Below, piece by piece: positions 17,961 to 27,725 of a DNA stretch of 58,670 nt. The translations under genes were made by a program, and so were the position numbers. Position 1 is the stretch's first letter. Every line of letters begins with the position of its first letter. The DNA is from an uncultured Paraprevotella sp. (lineage in GTDB: Bacteria; Bacteroidota; Bacteroidia; Bacteroidales; Bacteroidaceae): contig CALUIV010000018.1 in assembly GCA_944320775.1 (NCBI GenBank), positions 1 through 58,670 on the forward strand, written 5' to 3'. The notes under the pieces are model-generated. The model was given only the letters and a program-made list of their open reading frames with translations. It was not told the origin of the DNA and ran no database searches.

Positions 17961-18731
17961 ATGAAACTGAATTTAAAGAACCCGATCGTTTTCTTTGATT
18001 TGGAAACAACGGGAATCAACATAACAAACGATCGCATCGTCGAACTGTGCTATATCAAGGTGTATCCGAATGGCAACGAGGAATCAAAGAGTATGCGCAT
18101 TAACCCGGAGATGCACATTCCTGAAACATCTTCGGCCATTCATGGTATTTATGATGAGGACGTGCGCGACTGTCCTACATTCAAACAAGTTGCCAAAGAT
18201 CTGGCAAACACGATAGAAGGATGCGATTTGGCGGGATTCAATTCAAACCGTTTCGATATCCCGGTACTGGTAGAAGAATTTCTTCGGGTGGGAATTGATA
18301 TCGATCTGAGTAAACGTAAGTTTGTCGACGTACAGAATATTTATCATAAACTGGAACGCCGGACATTGAGTGCCGCTTATAAATTTTATTGCGGTAAGGA
18401 TCTCGAGAATGCCCATTCGGCAATGGCCGACACACAGGCAACGTATGAGGTGCTGATGGCACAGTTAGACCGTTATCCTGATGAATTGCAAAATGATGTG
18501 GCTTTCCTGTCAGAGTTTTCCAAAATGTCGAACAATGTTGATTTTGCCGGACGTATGGTTTATGATGAGCAGGGAGTTGAGGTGTTCAATTTTGGAAAAT
18601 ATAAAGGACGCGCTGTTAAAGACGTACTTCGCACCGATCCGGGATATTACGGGTGGATGCTGCAGGGAGATTTTGCCAGAAATACCAAGCAGGTACTGAC
18701 GCAGATTCGCCTGCGCGAGTTGATCAAATAA
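17961..18731 (+). CDS. DnaQ-like 3'-5' exonuclease
   Basis: A 256-residue DEDD-family exonuclease, related to DNA polymerase III epsilon. The Exo I motif VFFDLETTG (Asp13, Glu15) and Exo III region NAHSAMADTQATYEVL (His and Asp, near 148-163) are visible. An additional C-terminal segment (about 190-256) carries FNFGKYKGRAVKDVL and YGWMLQGDF, a DUF3820-like tail seen in this Bacteroidetes type. It follows dnaN by 33 bases, which suggests a proofreading or DNA repair role alongside the clamp. Cytoplasmic. Which polymerase it serves is not determinable here. Confidence 0.9.
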   Translation: MKLNLKNPIVFFDLETTGINITNDRIVELCYIKVYPNGNEESKSMRINPEMHIPETSSAIHGIYDEDVRDCPTFKQVAKDLANTIEGCDLAGFNSNRFDIPVLVEEFLRVGIDIDLSKRKFVDVQNIYHKLERRTLSAAYKFYCGKDLENAHSAMADTQATYEVLMAQLDRYPDELQNDVAFLSEFSKMSNNVDFAGRMVYDEQGVEVFNFGKYKGRAVKDVLRTDPGYYGWMLQGDFARNTKQVLTQIRLRELIK

Positions 18732-18820
18732 TTTATGAATGAACAAAGTAGTTTCCCGCTGGAAGAAAGGTTTTCCTGTCGTCCTGCGGGAAAACCTTTT
18801 GAAAATGACAGAGACGAAAT

Positions 18821-20044
18821 ATGCTGCAAGGAAAAAAAATAGTATTGGGAATCACGGGAAGCATCGCTGCCTATAAGGCGTGCTATCTGATTCGCGGATT
18901 GATAAAAAGAGGGGCCGAAGTGCAGGTTGTGATTACGCCTTCAGGTAAAGAATTCATCACTCCGATTACACTGTCTGCTTTGACAAGCAAGCCGGTGATC
19001 AGTGAATTCTTTTCACAACGGGATGGCACCTGGCACAGTCATGTCAGCTTGGGGCTGTGGGCCGATGCAATGGTTATTGCTCCAGCAACGGCTTCGACTA
19101 TTGGAAAAATGGCACATGGCGTTGCAGATAATATGCTGATCACGACTTATCTGTCCATGAAGGCACCGGTGTTTGTTGCACCGGCAATGGATCTTGACAT
19201 GTTCGCCCACCCTTCTACACAGGAAAATCTGGCAACACTCAGACGATATGGTAACCGGATTATTGAACCGACAACCGGTGAACTGGCCAGTCATCTGAAA
19301 GGTAAAGGTCGTATGGAAGAACCGGAAAATATTATCCGTGTTTTGGACCGTTTTTTTGATGAACAACATCTGGAAAGAACCGGAAAGGATCTGAAAGGGA
19401 AAAAAATTCTGATAACGGCCGGTCCGACATACGAAAAGATTGACCCGGTACGTTTTATAGGAAACTATTCTTCAGGTAAAATGGGATTGGCCTTAGCCGA
19501 AGAGTGTGCAGCAAGAGGGGCATCGGTTGAGTTGATTTGTGGTCCTATACAGCTTACGTGCACTCATCCGAATATTCATCGTATCGATGTGGAATCTGCT
19601 GAGGATATGTATCAGGCTGCATGTTCGGCATATCCAGAGATGGATGCCGGAATCTTATGTGCGGCTGTTGCTGATTTTACGCCACAGCACGTTGCAGGTG
19701 AGAAGATTAAACGGGAAGGTGATTTGTTGCATTTGACGTTGCAACCGACTAAAGATATAGCCCGAGAATTGGGTAAACAGAAGCATCCGGGGCAAGTATT
19801 GGTTGGTTTTGCTCTCGAAACAACCAATGAGCAGGAGCATGCACAGGAGAAATTGAAAAAGAAGAACTTTGACTTTATTGTGCTCAATTCTTTGAATGAT
19901 AAAGGCGCCGGTTTCCGTTGTGACACGAACAAGATTTCTATCATTACGGATTCGGCTATCAAGAGCTTTGAGCTGAAATCGAAAAAAGAGGTAGCTGTTG
20001 ACATTGTCGATCATCTGGCTGAAGTTTTTAAAAAGCAAGTATAA
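18821..20044 (+). CDS. coaBC: Bifunctional phosphopantothenoylcysteine decarboxylase/synthetase
   Basis: A 407-residue fusion catalysing two steps of coenzyme A synthesis. The N-terminal flavoprotein (CoaC) domain contains ITGSIAAYKA (11-20), the catalytic HVSL histidine at 74, and APAMDLDMF near 121-129 where the PAMN motif of many homologues reads PAMD. The C-terminal CoaB domain begins around residue 190 with GKKILITAGPTYEKIDPVRFIGNYSSGKMG, the CTP-binding signature. The order dnaN, exonuclease, coaBC, DUF4835, recN appears conserved in Bacteroidales in my experience. The DUF4835 gene begins 45 bases after its stop. Confidence 0.95.
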   Translation: MLQGKKIVLGITGSIAAYKACYLIRGLIKRGAEVQVVITPSGKEFITPITLSALTSKPVISEFFSQRDGTWHSHVSLGLWADAMVIAPATASTIGKMAHGVADNMLITTYLSMKAPVFVAPAMDLDMFAHPSTQENLATLRRYGNRIIEPTTGELASHLKGKGRMEEPENIIRVLDRFFDEQHLERTGKDLKGKKILITAGPTYEKIDPVRFIGNYSSGKMGLALAEECAARGASVELICGPIQLTCTHPNIHRIDVESAEDMYQAACSAYPEMDAGILCAAVADFTPQHVAGEKIKREGDLLHLTLQPTKDIARELGKQKHPGQVLVGFALETTNEQEHAQEKLKKKNFDFIVLNSLNDKGAGFRCDTNKISIITDSAIKSFELKSKKEVAVDIVDHLAEVFKKQV

Positions 20045-20089
20045 AAGCACGTGGCGGCATACGGTAAAAATAAGAGAACAAAGAAAAAT

Positions 20090-21010
20090 ATGAGATCAAG
20101 ATTCACTTTAATAAAAAATGCGATAGTTCTGTTCCTCAGCGTTTTGTCACTAGATGCTGGCGCGCAGGAGCTCAATGCGAAGATTGTGATCAATCATGCG
20201 CAGGTGTCAACATCGCGTACATCTGTTTTTGAGAATCTGGAAAACAGTATGACCGCTTTTTTGAATGAACGACAGTGGACTGGCATGCAGTACAAAGAAA
20301 ACGAAAAAATCAATTGTACGTTCAGTATTACTATAGCCAAGTATGATGAAGCTGAGAATCGGTTTACGGCAACGGCACAAATTCAGAGTACACGTCCTGT
20401 GTTTAATGCGACATATACAACAACGGTTTTGAACGTAAAGGACGAAAAGTTTAATTTTGACTTTCAAGAGTTTGATCAGTTGAATTTCACGCTTGAACAG
20501 GTTGACAATAATCTGACGGCTATGTTGGCTTATTATGCCTATCTGATTATTGGCATGGATATGGACACTATGGCTCCCAAAGGAGGTACGGAGGTGCTCC
20601 GGCAGGCTGAGAATATTGTGAATAATGCACAGAATTTGGGATTTGAAGGCTGGAAGGCATTCGATGACAGTAAGAATCGCTTTGCTATTATTAACGATTA
20701 TCTGGACGGAGGGATGGAGCCTTTCCGCGATTTGCAGTATGTTTACTACCGTAATGGTCTGGATACGATGGCTGATAATGTGGAAACAGGACGGGCTGCT
20801 GTTTTTGAAGCCATGCAACTCTTGAAGACTGCCCATGAAAATAAGGCGCTTAGTTCGTTGCCGCAGTTTTTTACGGACTATAAACGGGATGAAATCGTTA
20901 GTATTTTCGGGGATAAAAGCGTTAAACAGGAGGAAAAGGAAACGGTGTATGACATTGTTTCAGGAATCAATGCTTCGCAAAATGATTATTGGGATAAAAT
21001 AAAGAAATAA
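20090..21010 (+). CDS. DUF4835 family exported protein
   Basis: A 306-residue protein with an N-terminal signal peptide (MRSRFTLIKNAIVLFLSVLSLDAGAQ, cleavage likely after GAQ). The ATG at 20090 is chosen because the GTG start at 20051 would put a charged extension before the signal. The mature part starts ELNAKIVINHAQVS and contains FLNERQW, typical of the DUF4835 family, which some databases name PorD and connect to type IX secretion; I treat that link as unproven here. It is periplasmic by prediction. It overlaps neither neighbour but sits 4 bases before recN, so co-translation with recN is likely. Confidence 0.85.
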   Translation: MRSRFTLIKNAIVLFLSVLSLDAGAQELNAKIVINHAQVSTSRTSVFENLENSMTAFLNERQWTGMQYKENEKINCTFSITIAKYDEAENRFTATAQIQSTRPVFNATYTTTVLNVKDEKFNFDFQEFDQLNFTLEQVDNNLTAMLAYYAYLIIGMDMDTMAPKGGTEVLRQAENIVNNAQNLGFEGWKAFDDSKNRFAIINDYLDGGMEPFRDLQYVYYRNGLDTMADNVETGRAAVFEAMQLLKTAHENKALSSLPQFFTDYKRDEIVSIFGDKSVKQEEKETVYDIVSGINASQNDYWDKIKK

Positions 21011-21014
21011 AGGT

Positions 21015-22685
21015 ATGCTTAAATCATTATATATTCAGAATTATGCCTTGATCGATACACTGAATATCCAGTTTGAGACCGGATTTTCGGTCATAACCGG
21101 AGAAACCGGAGCTGGAAAATCCATAATTCTTGGAGCCATAGGCTTGTTGCTTGGACAAAGAGCCGACAGTAAAGCGATCAAAGTTGGTGCATCGAAATGT
21201 ACGATCGAAGCAGTCTTTGATTTGACAAAATATGATATGGCTGATTTTTTCGATCGGAATGATCTTGATTATGAAAATGGTGAATGTGTGATCCGACGGG
21301 AAATATCGGTTTCCGGCAAAAGCAGAGCTTTTATCAATGACACTCCTGTTGCAGTGACATTATTAAAGGAATTGGGTGAAAAATTACTTGATGTTCATTC
21401 GCAACATCAGAATTTGTTGCTGAACAAAGAAGATTTCCAGCTGAATGTCACGGATATCATTGCTGCAGATAAACCTGAACTACAAGCTTACAAATCAGCC
21501 TTCGCAGCTTATCAAGAAGCAGACAAACGTTTGAAAGAAGCAATTGTCGAAGCTGAAAGAAGTCGTGCTGACCAAGATTATATAGCTTTCCAGTTGGAGC
21601 AATTGGAAAATGCACAGCTGAAAGATGGCGAACAGGAAGAATTGGAGCAGGAAGCAGAAACACTAGAGCATGCCGAAGATATTAAACATACACTTTTTCA
21701 GGCTGATAGTCTGATGCAACAGGAAGATGGTGGAATTGTCCACGCGGTTAAAGAGTGCAGGAATTTGCTGCACGGAGTTTCCCGGGTGTATGCACCGGCT
21801 AATGAATTGGCTGAGCGTCTGGAGAGTTGCTATATTGAAATGAAAGATATAGCTAATGAAATTTCGGATGCAGCAGAAAGAATTGAATTCAATCCGGAAA
21901 GACAGGCTTATGTTCATGAACGTTTAAATACAATTTATACCTTACAGCAGAAGCATGGTGTGAAGACGGTTGAAAGTTTGCTTGAAATTCAGGAGAAATA
22001 TCAAAAACAATTGAATGCTATTAATAATAGTGATGACATCATTGCAGCATTAGAGGCTGATAAAGAACGGCTATATCAAGAATTGCTGCAACGGGCTGAT
22101 CTTCTGACCTCAAAAAGAATGAAAGCTGCTCAAACGATAGAAGCTGAAATGCAAGAGAAACTGGTTCCGCTTGGTATTCCGAATGTACGTTTTAAGGTCG
22201 ATTTGAAACGGCGTAATGAGCCGGATGCTACGGGTATGGACAAAATCAGTTTCCTTTTCAGTGCAAACAAGAATGGCGAATTACAGCAGGTGGCTCAAGT
22301 GGCCTCAGGTGGTGAAATTGCACGTGTCATGCTCTCATTGAAAGCTATGATTTCTGGTGCCGTAAAACTACCTACTATTATATTTGATGAGATCGATACA
22401 GGAGTATCAGGCAATATTGCCGGGAAAATGGCCCAGATAATGAAGGAAATGGGAACCCGGAACCGTCAAGTTATCAGCATAACCCATCTGCCTCAGATTG
22501 CTGCTATGGGTAGCTATCATTATAAGGTGTATAAAGAAGATAATGATTCTGGTACGACAAGTCATATCGTGAAATTGTCGGACGAAGAAAGAGTGTCGGA
22601 AATCGCCCACATGTTGAGTGGCGCAACCCTGACTGAAGCGGCCATTAATAATGCACGGGAACTATTGCACGTAGAATCCTATTAA
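21015..22685 (+). CDS. recN: DNA repair protein RecN
   Basis: A 556-residue SMC-like ATPase acting in double-strand break repair. The Walker A motif GETGAGKS is at residues 29-36. A central coiled coil runs from about 150 to 370, rich in Glu, Gln and Lys. The ABC signature VASGGEIARVMLSLK and the Walker B IIFDEIDTGVSG follow near residues 430-470, and ISITHLPQIAA holds the switch histidine. Length is typical. It begins four bases after the DUF4835 gene and precedes a TPR gene by 18 bases. Confidence 0.97.
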   Translation: MLKSLYIQNYALIDTLNIQFETGFSVITGETGAGKSIILGAIGLLLGQRADSKAIKVGASKCTIEAVFDLTKYDMADFFDRNDLDYENGECVIRREISVSGKSRAFINDTPVAVTLLKELGEKLLDVHSQHQNLLLNKEDFQLNVTDIIAADKPELQAYKSAFAAYQEADKRLKEAIVEAERSRADQDYIAFQLEQLENAQLKDGEQEELEQEAETLEHAEDIKHTLFQADSLMQQEDGGIVHAVKECRNLLHGVSRVYAPANELAERLESCYIEMKDIANEISDAAERIEFNPERQAYVHERLNTIYTLQQKHGVKTVESLLEIQEKYQKQLNAINNSDDIIAALEADKERLYQELLQRADLLTSKRMKAAQTIEAEMQEKLVPLGIPNVRFKVDLKRRNEPDATGMDKISFLFSANKNGELQQVAQVASGGEIARVMLSLKAMISGAVKLPTIIFDEIDTGVSGNIAGKMAQIMKEMGTRNRQVISITHLPQIAAMGSYHYKVYKEDNDSGTTSHIVKLSDEERVSEIAHMLSGATLTEAAINNARELLHVESY

Positions 22686-22703
22686 AATAGAAATACGAAT
22701 AGT

Positions 22704-24389
22704 ATGAATCGTTTGAAATTGTTTATATTAGCAGGTATTCTGCCTGTAACAACTTGCCTTCAGGCACAAAATCCGAAATGGTATAAAAAGGCACGAAAAG
22801 CTCAAATATCCATTGTCACCTACAATGAACAAGGGGATATTCTCAGATCGGGTAATGGCTTTTTTATCACGAAAAATGGTGTAGCATTGGCAAACTATAA
22901 ATTGTTTGAGGGAGCCAGCAAAGCTGTTGTCGTTGATTCGGAAGGCCGTAAATTTAACGTCGCGCATATACAGGGTGCAAACTCTTTGTATGATGTGGTG
23001 AAATTTGATTTAGGTAAGGATGTTAAAACCAATACTTTAGAGATAGCTGAAGATTCTGCCCGGACAGGAAGTGCTGTATATGTCATGCCCTACCCGACTC
23101 AGGAAAAGAACCGTTGTCGGGTAGATACGGTCAGGAAAGTTGTTGCTTTCGATGAAAATCGTTATGTATATTATACATTGGGAAATGCCAGTAACGATAA
23201 GAATACCAATTGCCCGATCATGAATCATGACGGGCAGGTTGTTGGTATGTTGCAGGCACCAGCTAATACGGAAGATCCGAATTCCTATGCCATTAGTATT
23301 GGTTATGGAAGAGATTTGGAAATTGGTGGATTATCGTTTGCTGATTCCGATTTACAGGGTATTCATATTCAGAAGGCTTTACCTGTAAGTGAAGATATGG
23401 CGACTACATTTATTTATATGGCCAATCAGGAAGACAGCGCTTCGTATACCAGCTATCTGAAAGAATATATTGAGGCATATCCAAAAAGTCCGACAGGATA
23501 TACTTTGTTGGCTGAATACAATGCCTTGCGGGGTAATTATCAGGAAGCAGAGTCTGTATATGAAAAGGCTTTGAAACAGACTGAAAGAAAAGACGAAATC
23601 TATTTTTCGCAAAGCCGGTTGTTTTATAACCTGAACTTGAATCCCAAATATCAGGTTTATAAAGACTGGACGATGCAACAGGCTTTTGTTATGGCTGAAT
23701 CGGCAGGAAAAGAAAATAATCTGCCAATCTATTTGCAACAGCAAGGTCATTGCCTTTATGCACTTAAAGAATATCAGAAAGCATATGAAAAATATATGGC
23801 ATTGGCACAGACGAATCTGCGTTCAGCGGAAACTTTTGTTTATGCTGCGCAGTGTAAACGGATGCTTGAGGCACCACTGGAGGATATTTTAGCGCTTCAG
23901 GATAGTGCTTTGTCTTGTTACTCAAAACCTTATGCAATTGAGGCTGCTGCTTTGTTGATCGATCGGGCCAATACACTTGTTGCTTTGAAACGCTATCGTC
24001 AGGCTGTTAATGATTATAATGAATATGAACGCTTGATGTTAGGTAAGTTAACGGCCAATTTTTATTATCAGAAATCTCAGTGCGAGTTACAGAGCAGAAT
24101 GTACCAGCAGGCACTTGATGATATTGACCGTGCGGCCAGCATGGAGCCGAATACAGCACTTTTTCAGGCAGAGAAAGCTGTGATTTGTTATAAAGTAGGT
24201 ATGCTTGTTGAAGCTATCGAGGCTGCCCAGAAGTGTATTTCGATTGATCCTGATTTTGCAGATGCCTATCGCATTCTTGGAATTTGTTTCGTACAAAATA
24301 ACCAAAAGGAAGACGGTCTGAAACAACTGCAAAAAGCAGTTGATCTGGGAGACAAGATAGCTCCAAAACTTATCGAAGAAATAAAGTAA
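22704..24389 (+). CDS. Exported TPR protein with a degenerate trypsin-like domain
   Basis: A 561-residue exported protein (signal peptide about residues 1-22, ending LQAQ). Residues 25-215 resemble a chymotrypsin/DegP-like barrel: GNGFFITKNGVALANYKLF corresponds to the strand that normally carries the catalytic His (usually TNxHV), but here Lys stands in its place. The loop expected to read GNSGGP is NCPIMNHDGQVVGM, without the nucleophilic Ser. An Asp in LYDVVKFDL remains. Residues 240-555 form tetratricopeptide repeats. It is therefore likely a non-catalytic scaffold or sensor in the periplasm. It follows recN closely and may end that operon; a separate promoter for the next gene follows. 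Confidence 0.8.
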   Translation: MNRLKLFILAGILPVTTCLQAQNPKWYKKARKAQISIVTYNEQGDILRSGNGFFITKNGVALANYKLFEGASKAVVVDSEGRKFNVAHIQGANSLYDVVKFDLGKDVKTNTLEIAEDSARTGSAVYVMPYPTQEKNRCRVDTVRKVVAFDENRYVYYTLGNASNDKNTNCPIMNHDGQVVGMLQAPANTEDPNSYAISIGYGRDLEIGGLSFADSDLQGIHIQKALPVSEDMATTFIYMANQEDSASYTSYLKEYIEAYPKSPTGYTLLAEYNALRGNYQEAESVYEKALKQTERKDEIYFSQSRLFYNLNLNPKYQVYKDWTMQQAFVMAESAGKENNLPIYLQQQGHCLYALKEYQKAYEKYMALAQTNLRSAETFVYAAQCKRMLEAPLEDILALQDSALSCYSKPYAIEAAALLIDRANTLVALKRYRQAVNDYNEYERLMLGKLTANFYYQKSQCELQSRMYQQALDDIDRAASMEPNTALFQAEKAVICYKVGMLVEAIEAAQKCISIDPDFADAYRILGICFVQNNQKEDGLKQLQKAVDLGDKIAPKLIEEIK

Positions 24390-24420
24390 ACGGGGCCTTT
24401 TACAGATGTATTTTGCCTTT

Positions 24421-24439
24421 TAGTGTAGTTTGTACACTA
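24421..24439. promoter_or_regulatory. Candidate operator: 7-base inverted repeat
   Basis: TAGTGTA and TACACTA are perfect inverted arms separated by GTTTG. The site is 49-67 bases upstream of the -7 box of the Nudix-type regulator gene, a position suited to an operator, perhaps for that regulator. The binding protein is unknown. Confidence 0.4.
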
Positions 24440-24487
24440 TCGTTGAAAAAAAAAAGAGTAAAATGTATGTTTGTATTAAGAAAATCG

Positions 24488-24495
24488 TACCTTTG
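24488..24495 (+). promoter_or_regulatory. -7 promoter box of the regulator-tkt-rpiB unit
   Basis: TACCTTTG matches TAnnTTTG, 50 bases before the ATG at 24545. A TTTG at 24470 is only 14 bases upstream of it, too close for a standard -33 box. Confidence 0.45.
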
Positions 24496-24544
24496 TAGCT
24501 AGAATAACAAAAAGAAACGAACAATACTCCAAATAGCAAGCTCA

Positions 24545-25216
24545 ATGAACCTGGAAATAACGACAGATACGCCACTATACCGTGTTGCGGTTCATTGTGT
24601 CATTTTCGGTTTTCCACAAAATAAACTAAGCCTGTTGGTGGTAGATCAAAATGATGGCATGCTGGGATTTCCGCAATGCGTTATGAAAAGGCAGGAATCT
24701 TTGGATGAAACTGCTATTGATTTGTTGAACGGGGTTACGGAAGCGCAAGGACATTTTCTGAAACAGGTTTGTACTTTTGTGGAGTACGGTAGTGAAGCTT
24801 TAAAGCAAGATGCAAGTGTACATGTAGTATATTTCTCATTGTTTCCTCCTTCTGTCGAAATAAAGGAGGTTATGGGGCAGACTATGAAATGGGTGGACTT
24901 ACAAACGGATGCTTTTACTGCAAGACAGCGGGAAATCATTCTTTGGGCAAGAAATAAACTCAAACGTCGGATTTCTGTAGAGCCTGTTGCTTTCCGTTTG
25001 CTGCCGGAATTGTTTACGCTTAGCCGTCTTCAGTCGCTTTATGAGCAGATTGTTGGTATGCCTATCGATAAACGAAATTTCAGAAAACGAGTAAACGAAA
25101 TGCGTTTTATTGAACGGACAGAAATGATTGATAAAACCAGTTCAAAAAGAGGCGCATATCTGTTTCGGTTTAATGAAAAAGCTTATTTGAAGTCGCGTAC
25201 AGAATTTAAATTGTAA
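24545..25216 (+). CDS. NrtR/AraR-like Nudix-domain transcriptional regulator
   Basis: A 223-residue protein with an N-terminal Nudix fold (about 10-140) and a C-terminal winged-helix domain (about 145-220) containing FTLSRLQSLYEQIVG and KRNFRKRVNEM, the pattern of NrtR-type regulators. The Nudix box is degenerate: the catalytic REUxEE core is replaced by IDLLNGVTE, so hydrolase activity is unlikely and the domain is better seen as an effector sensor. In Bacteroides, relatives such as AraR control pentose use. Here the gene sits 34 bases before tkt and then rpiB, so I infer control of pentose-phosphate genes, with a phosphosugar or pentose as a possible effector. An inverted repeat upstream may be its operator. 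Confidence 0.85.
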   Translation: MNLEITTDTPLYRVAVHCVIFGFPQNKLSLLVVDQNDGMLGFPQCVMKRQESLDETAIDLLNGVTEAQGHFLKQVCTFVEYGSEALKQDASVHVVYFSLFPPSVEIKEVMGQTMKWVDLQTDAFTARQREIILWARNKLKRRISVEPVAFRLLPELFTLSRLQSLYEQIVGMPIDKRNFRKRVNEMRFIERTEMIDKTSSKRGAYLFRFNEKAYLKSRTEFKL

Positions 25217-25250
25217 ATATTAAACTGCATAATAATAAATTAGCATCAAA

Positions 25251-27266
25251 ATGAACGATATTAAGGTTATGAACCGCGCAGCAGACAACATCAGAATTTT
25301 GTCTGTAGCAATGGTTGAGAAAGCAAAGTCAGGTCATCCCGGTGGCGCGATGGGTGGAGCAGATTTTATTAATGTGCTCTATTCTGAGTTTCTGGAATAT
25401 GATCCGGAGAATCCAACATGGGCTGGTCGTGATCGTTTTTATCTGGATCCGGGCCACATGTCGCCTATGCTTTACGCACAATTGGCCATGACCGGTCATT
25501 ACTCAATAGACGATCTCAAGCAGTTCCGCCAATGGGGAACACCGACTCCCGGTCATCCGGAACGTAATATTGAACGTGGTGTGGAGAATTCTTCCGGTCC
25601 GTTGGGACAAGGACATGTTTATGCCATTGGAGCTGCACTTGGTGCTAAATTCTTGGCAGCACGTACAGGAAATCCGATATTTGAGAAGGAAACAATCTAT
25701 GCCTATATTTCTGATGGTGGTATTCAGGAGGAGATTTCTCAAGGTGGTGGTCGTTTGGCTGGTCATTTGGGACTGGACAATCTGATTATGTTTTATGATG
25801 CAAATGACATTCAGCTTTCAACAGCCACTGACGAAGTTATGACTGAAGACACAGCTATGAAATATCGTTCATGGGGGTGGCATGTTATTGAAATTAACGG
25901 AAATGATTGTGAACAGATCCGTGCAGCGCTGAAAGAGGCAAAAGCAGAGAAAGAACGTCCGACGTTGATTATCGGAAAATGTATTATGGGCAAGGGAGCC
26001 CGTCAGGCCGATAATAGTTCTTATGAGTGTAGTTGTAAAACGCATGGTGCGCCGCTTGGTGGTGATGCCTATAAGAATACAATCCTGAATTTGGGTGGTG
26101 ATTTGGAGAATCCTTTTGTTATCTTTGATGAAGTGAAGGAATTGTATGCCAAACGTGCTGCTGAATTAAAGGAAATCATGGCGGCAAAATATGCCGAAGA
26201 AAAAGCTTGGGCTGATGCACATCCGGAGATGGCCGCAAAACAAAAGAAATGGTTTGCAGGTGAATTACCGGAAATTGATTGGGCTTCAATTAAACAAAAG
26301 CCGGGAGCTGCGTCGCGTGTAGGTTCTGCAAATGTTTTAAGTTTGCTGGCTGAGACAGTTGAAAATATGATGTGCTCATCTGCTGATTTGTCTAATTCAG
26401 ACCGTACAGATGGTTTCTTGAATAAAACGAAACCTTTCGTTAAAGGTGATTTCAGCGGTGCATTTTTGCAGGCAGGTGTCGCAGAATTGACAATGGCATG
26501 TGTTTGTATGGGTATGATGTTGCATGGTGGTATTATTGCCAGTTGCGGTACCTTCTTTGTCTTTTCCGATTATATGAAACCTGCTATTAGAATGGCTGCG
26601 TTGATGGAATTGCCGATTAAATTTATCTGGACTCATGACGCTTTCCGTGTAGGCGAAGATGGACCAACACATCAACCTGTTGAGCACGAGATACAGATTC
26701 GTTTGTTGGAGAAGATGAAAAACCACTCTGGAAAGAATTCTATGCTGGTATTGCGCCCGGCTGATGTTGAAGAAACGACCGTTTGCTGGAAGCTGGCAAT
26801 GGAAAATATGGACACACCGACTGCCTTGATCTTCTCACGTCAGGATATTGCCATGTTACCAGAAGGTAATGATTATAGCCAGGCTGCTAAAGGTGCGTAT
26901 ATCGTAAAAGGTTCTGATGAGAATCCGGATGTCATTTTGGTCGCTTCAGGTTCGGAAGTATCAACATTGGTTGCAGGAGCAGAGCTTTTGCGTAAAGACG
27001 GTTTGAAAGTTCGTGTGGTCAGCTGTCCGTCAGAAGGCTTATTCCGTAATCAGACAAAAGAATATCAGGAGAGTATTTTGCCAAGAGGAGCTAAAATATT
27101 CGGCCTAACTGCCGGATTGCCTCTGAATCTTTTGGAGTTGGTAGGTCCTAACGGTAAAGTCTTTGGATTGGAGAGTTTTGGTTATTCTGCGCCATATAAA
27201 GTCTTGGACGAGAAGTTGGGTTTCAATGCAGAAAATGTGTATAATCAAGTAAAATCAATGTTTTAA
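25251..27266 (+). CDS. tkt: Transketolase
   Basis: A 671-residue thiamine diphosphate enzyme moving two-carbon units in the non-oxidative pentose phosphate pathway. The N-terminal domain shows KAKSGHPGGAMGGADF (about residues 24-39), GPLGQGHVYAIG and the cofactor-binding stretch YISDGGIQEEISQGG. The central domain has the catalytic Glu region GDFSGAFLQAGVAELTMA, and THDAFRVGEDGPTHQPVEH holds the substrate-binding histidines. Length is normal. It overlaps rpiB by one base and lies behind a Nudix-type regulator. Confidence 0.96.
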   Translation: MNDIKVMNRAADNIRILSVAMVEKAKSGHPGGAMGGADFINVLYSEFLEYDPENPTWAGRDRFYLDPGHMSPMLYAQLAMTGHYSIDDLKQFRQWGTPTPGHPERNIERGVENSSGPLGQGHVYAIGAALGAKFLAARTGNPIFEKETIYAYISDGGIQEEISQGGGRLAGHLGLDNLIMFYDANDIQLSTATDEVMTEDTAMKYRSWGWHVIEINGNDCEQIRAALKEAKAEKERPTLIIGKCIMGKGARQADNSSYECSCKTHGAPLGGDAYKNTILNLGGDLENPFVIFDEVKELYAKRAAELKEIMAAKYAEEKAWADAHPEMAAKQKKWFAGELPEIDWASIKQKPGAASRVGSANVLSLLAETVENMMCSSADLSNSDRTDGFLNKTKPFVKGDFSGAFLQAGVAELTMACVCMGMMLHGGIIASCGTFFVFSDYMKPAIRMAALMELPIKFIWTHDAFRVGEDGPTHQPVEHEIQIRLLEKMKNHSGKNSMLVLRPADVEETTVCWKLAMENMDTPTALIFSRQDIAMLPEGNDYSQAAKGAYIVKGSDENPDVILVASGSEVSTLVAGAELLRKDGLKVRVVSCPSEGLFRNQTKEYQESILPRGAKIFGLTAGLPLNLLELVGPNGKVFGLESFGYSAPYKVLDEKLGFNAENVYNQVKSMF

Positions 27267-27706
27267 TGGAAATAAAGAAAATTGGATTGGCATCAGATCA
27301 TGCCGGTTACGAACTGAAGGAATTCGTGAAACAATACTTGACTGAGAAAGGCATTGAATTTTTTGATTTTGGTACATATTCTGAGGCAAGTTGTGATTAT
27401 CCTGATTTTGCCCATCCGCTAGCTAATGCTATTGAAGGTGGCGAATGTTATCCTGGTATTGCCATTTGCGGTAGTGGAGAAGGAATCAGCATGACATTGA
27501 ACAAACATCAAGGTGTGCGTGCAGCTTTGTGTTGGATTCCCGAAATTGCAAAGTTATGTCGTCAGCATAACGATGCAAATGTTCTTGTAATGCCGGGGCG
27601 TTTTATCAGTAAGGAAACTGCTCGGGAAATTATGGACGCATATCTGACAACTGATTTTGAAGGTGGTCGTCACCAGGCACGTATTGACAAGATTCCAGTT
27701 AAATAA
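27266..27706 (+). CDS. rpiB: Ribose 5-phosphate isomerase B
   Basis: A 146-residue LacAB/RpiB-family isomerase converting ribose 5-phosphate and ribulose 5-phosphate. Conserved features are ASDHAGYELK (residues 9-18), the active-site ICGSGEGISM and HNDANVLVMPGRFI. The ATG overlaps the last base of the tkt stop (TAATG), so translation is coupled and supply of both enzymes linked. A strong terminator follows. Confidence 0.95.
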   Translation: MEIKKIGLASDHAGYELKEFVKQYLTEKGIEFFDFGTYSEASCDYPDFAHPLANAIEGGECYPGIAICGSGEGISMTLNKHQGVRAALCWIPEIAKLCRQHNDANVLVMPGRFISKETAREIMDAYLTTDFEGGRHQARIDKIPVK

Positions 27707-27725
27707 GAATTAGCTCAATAATACA

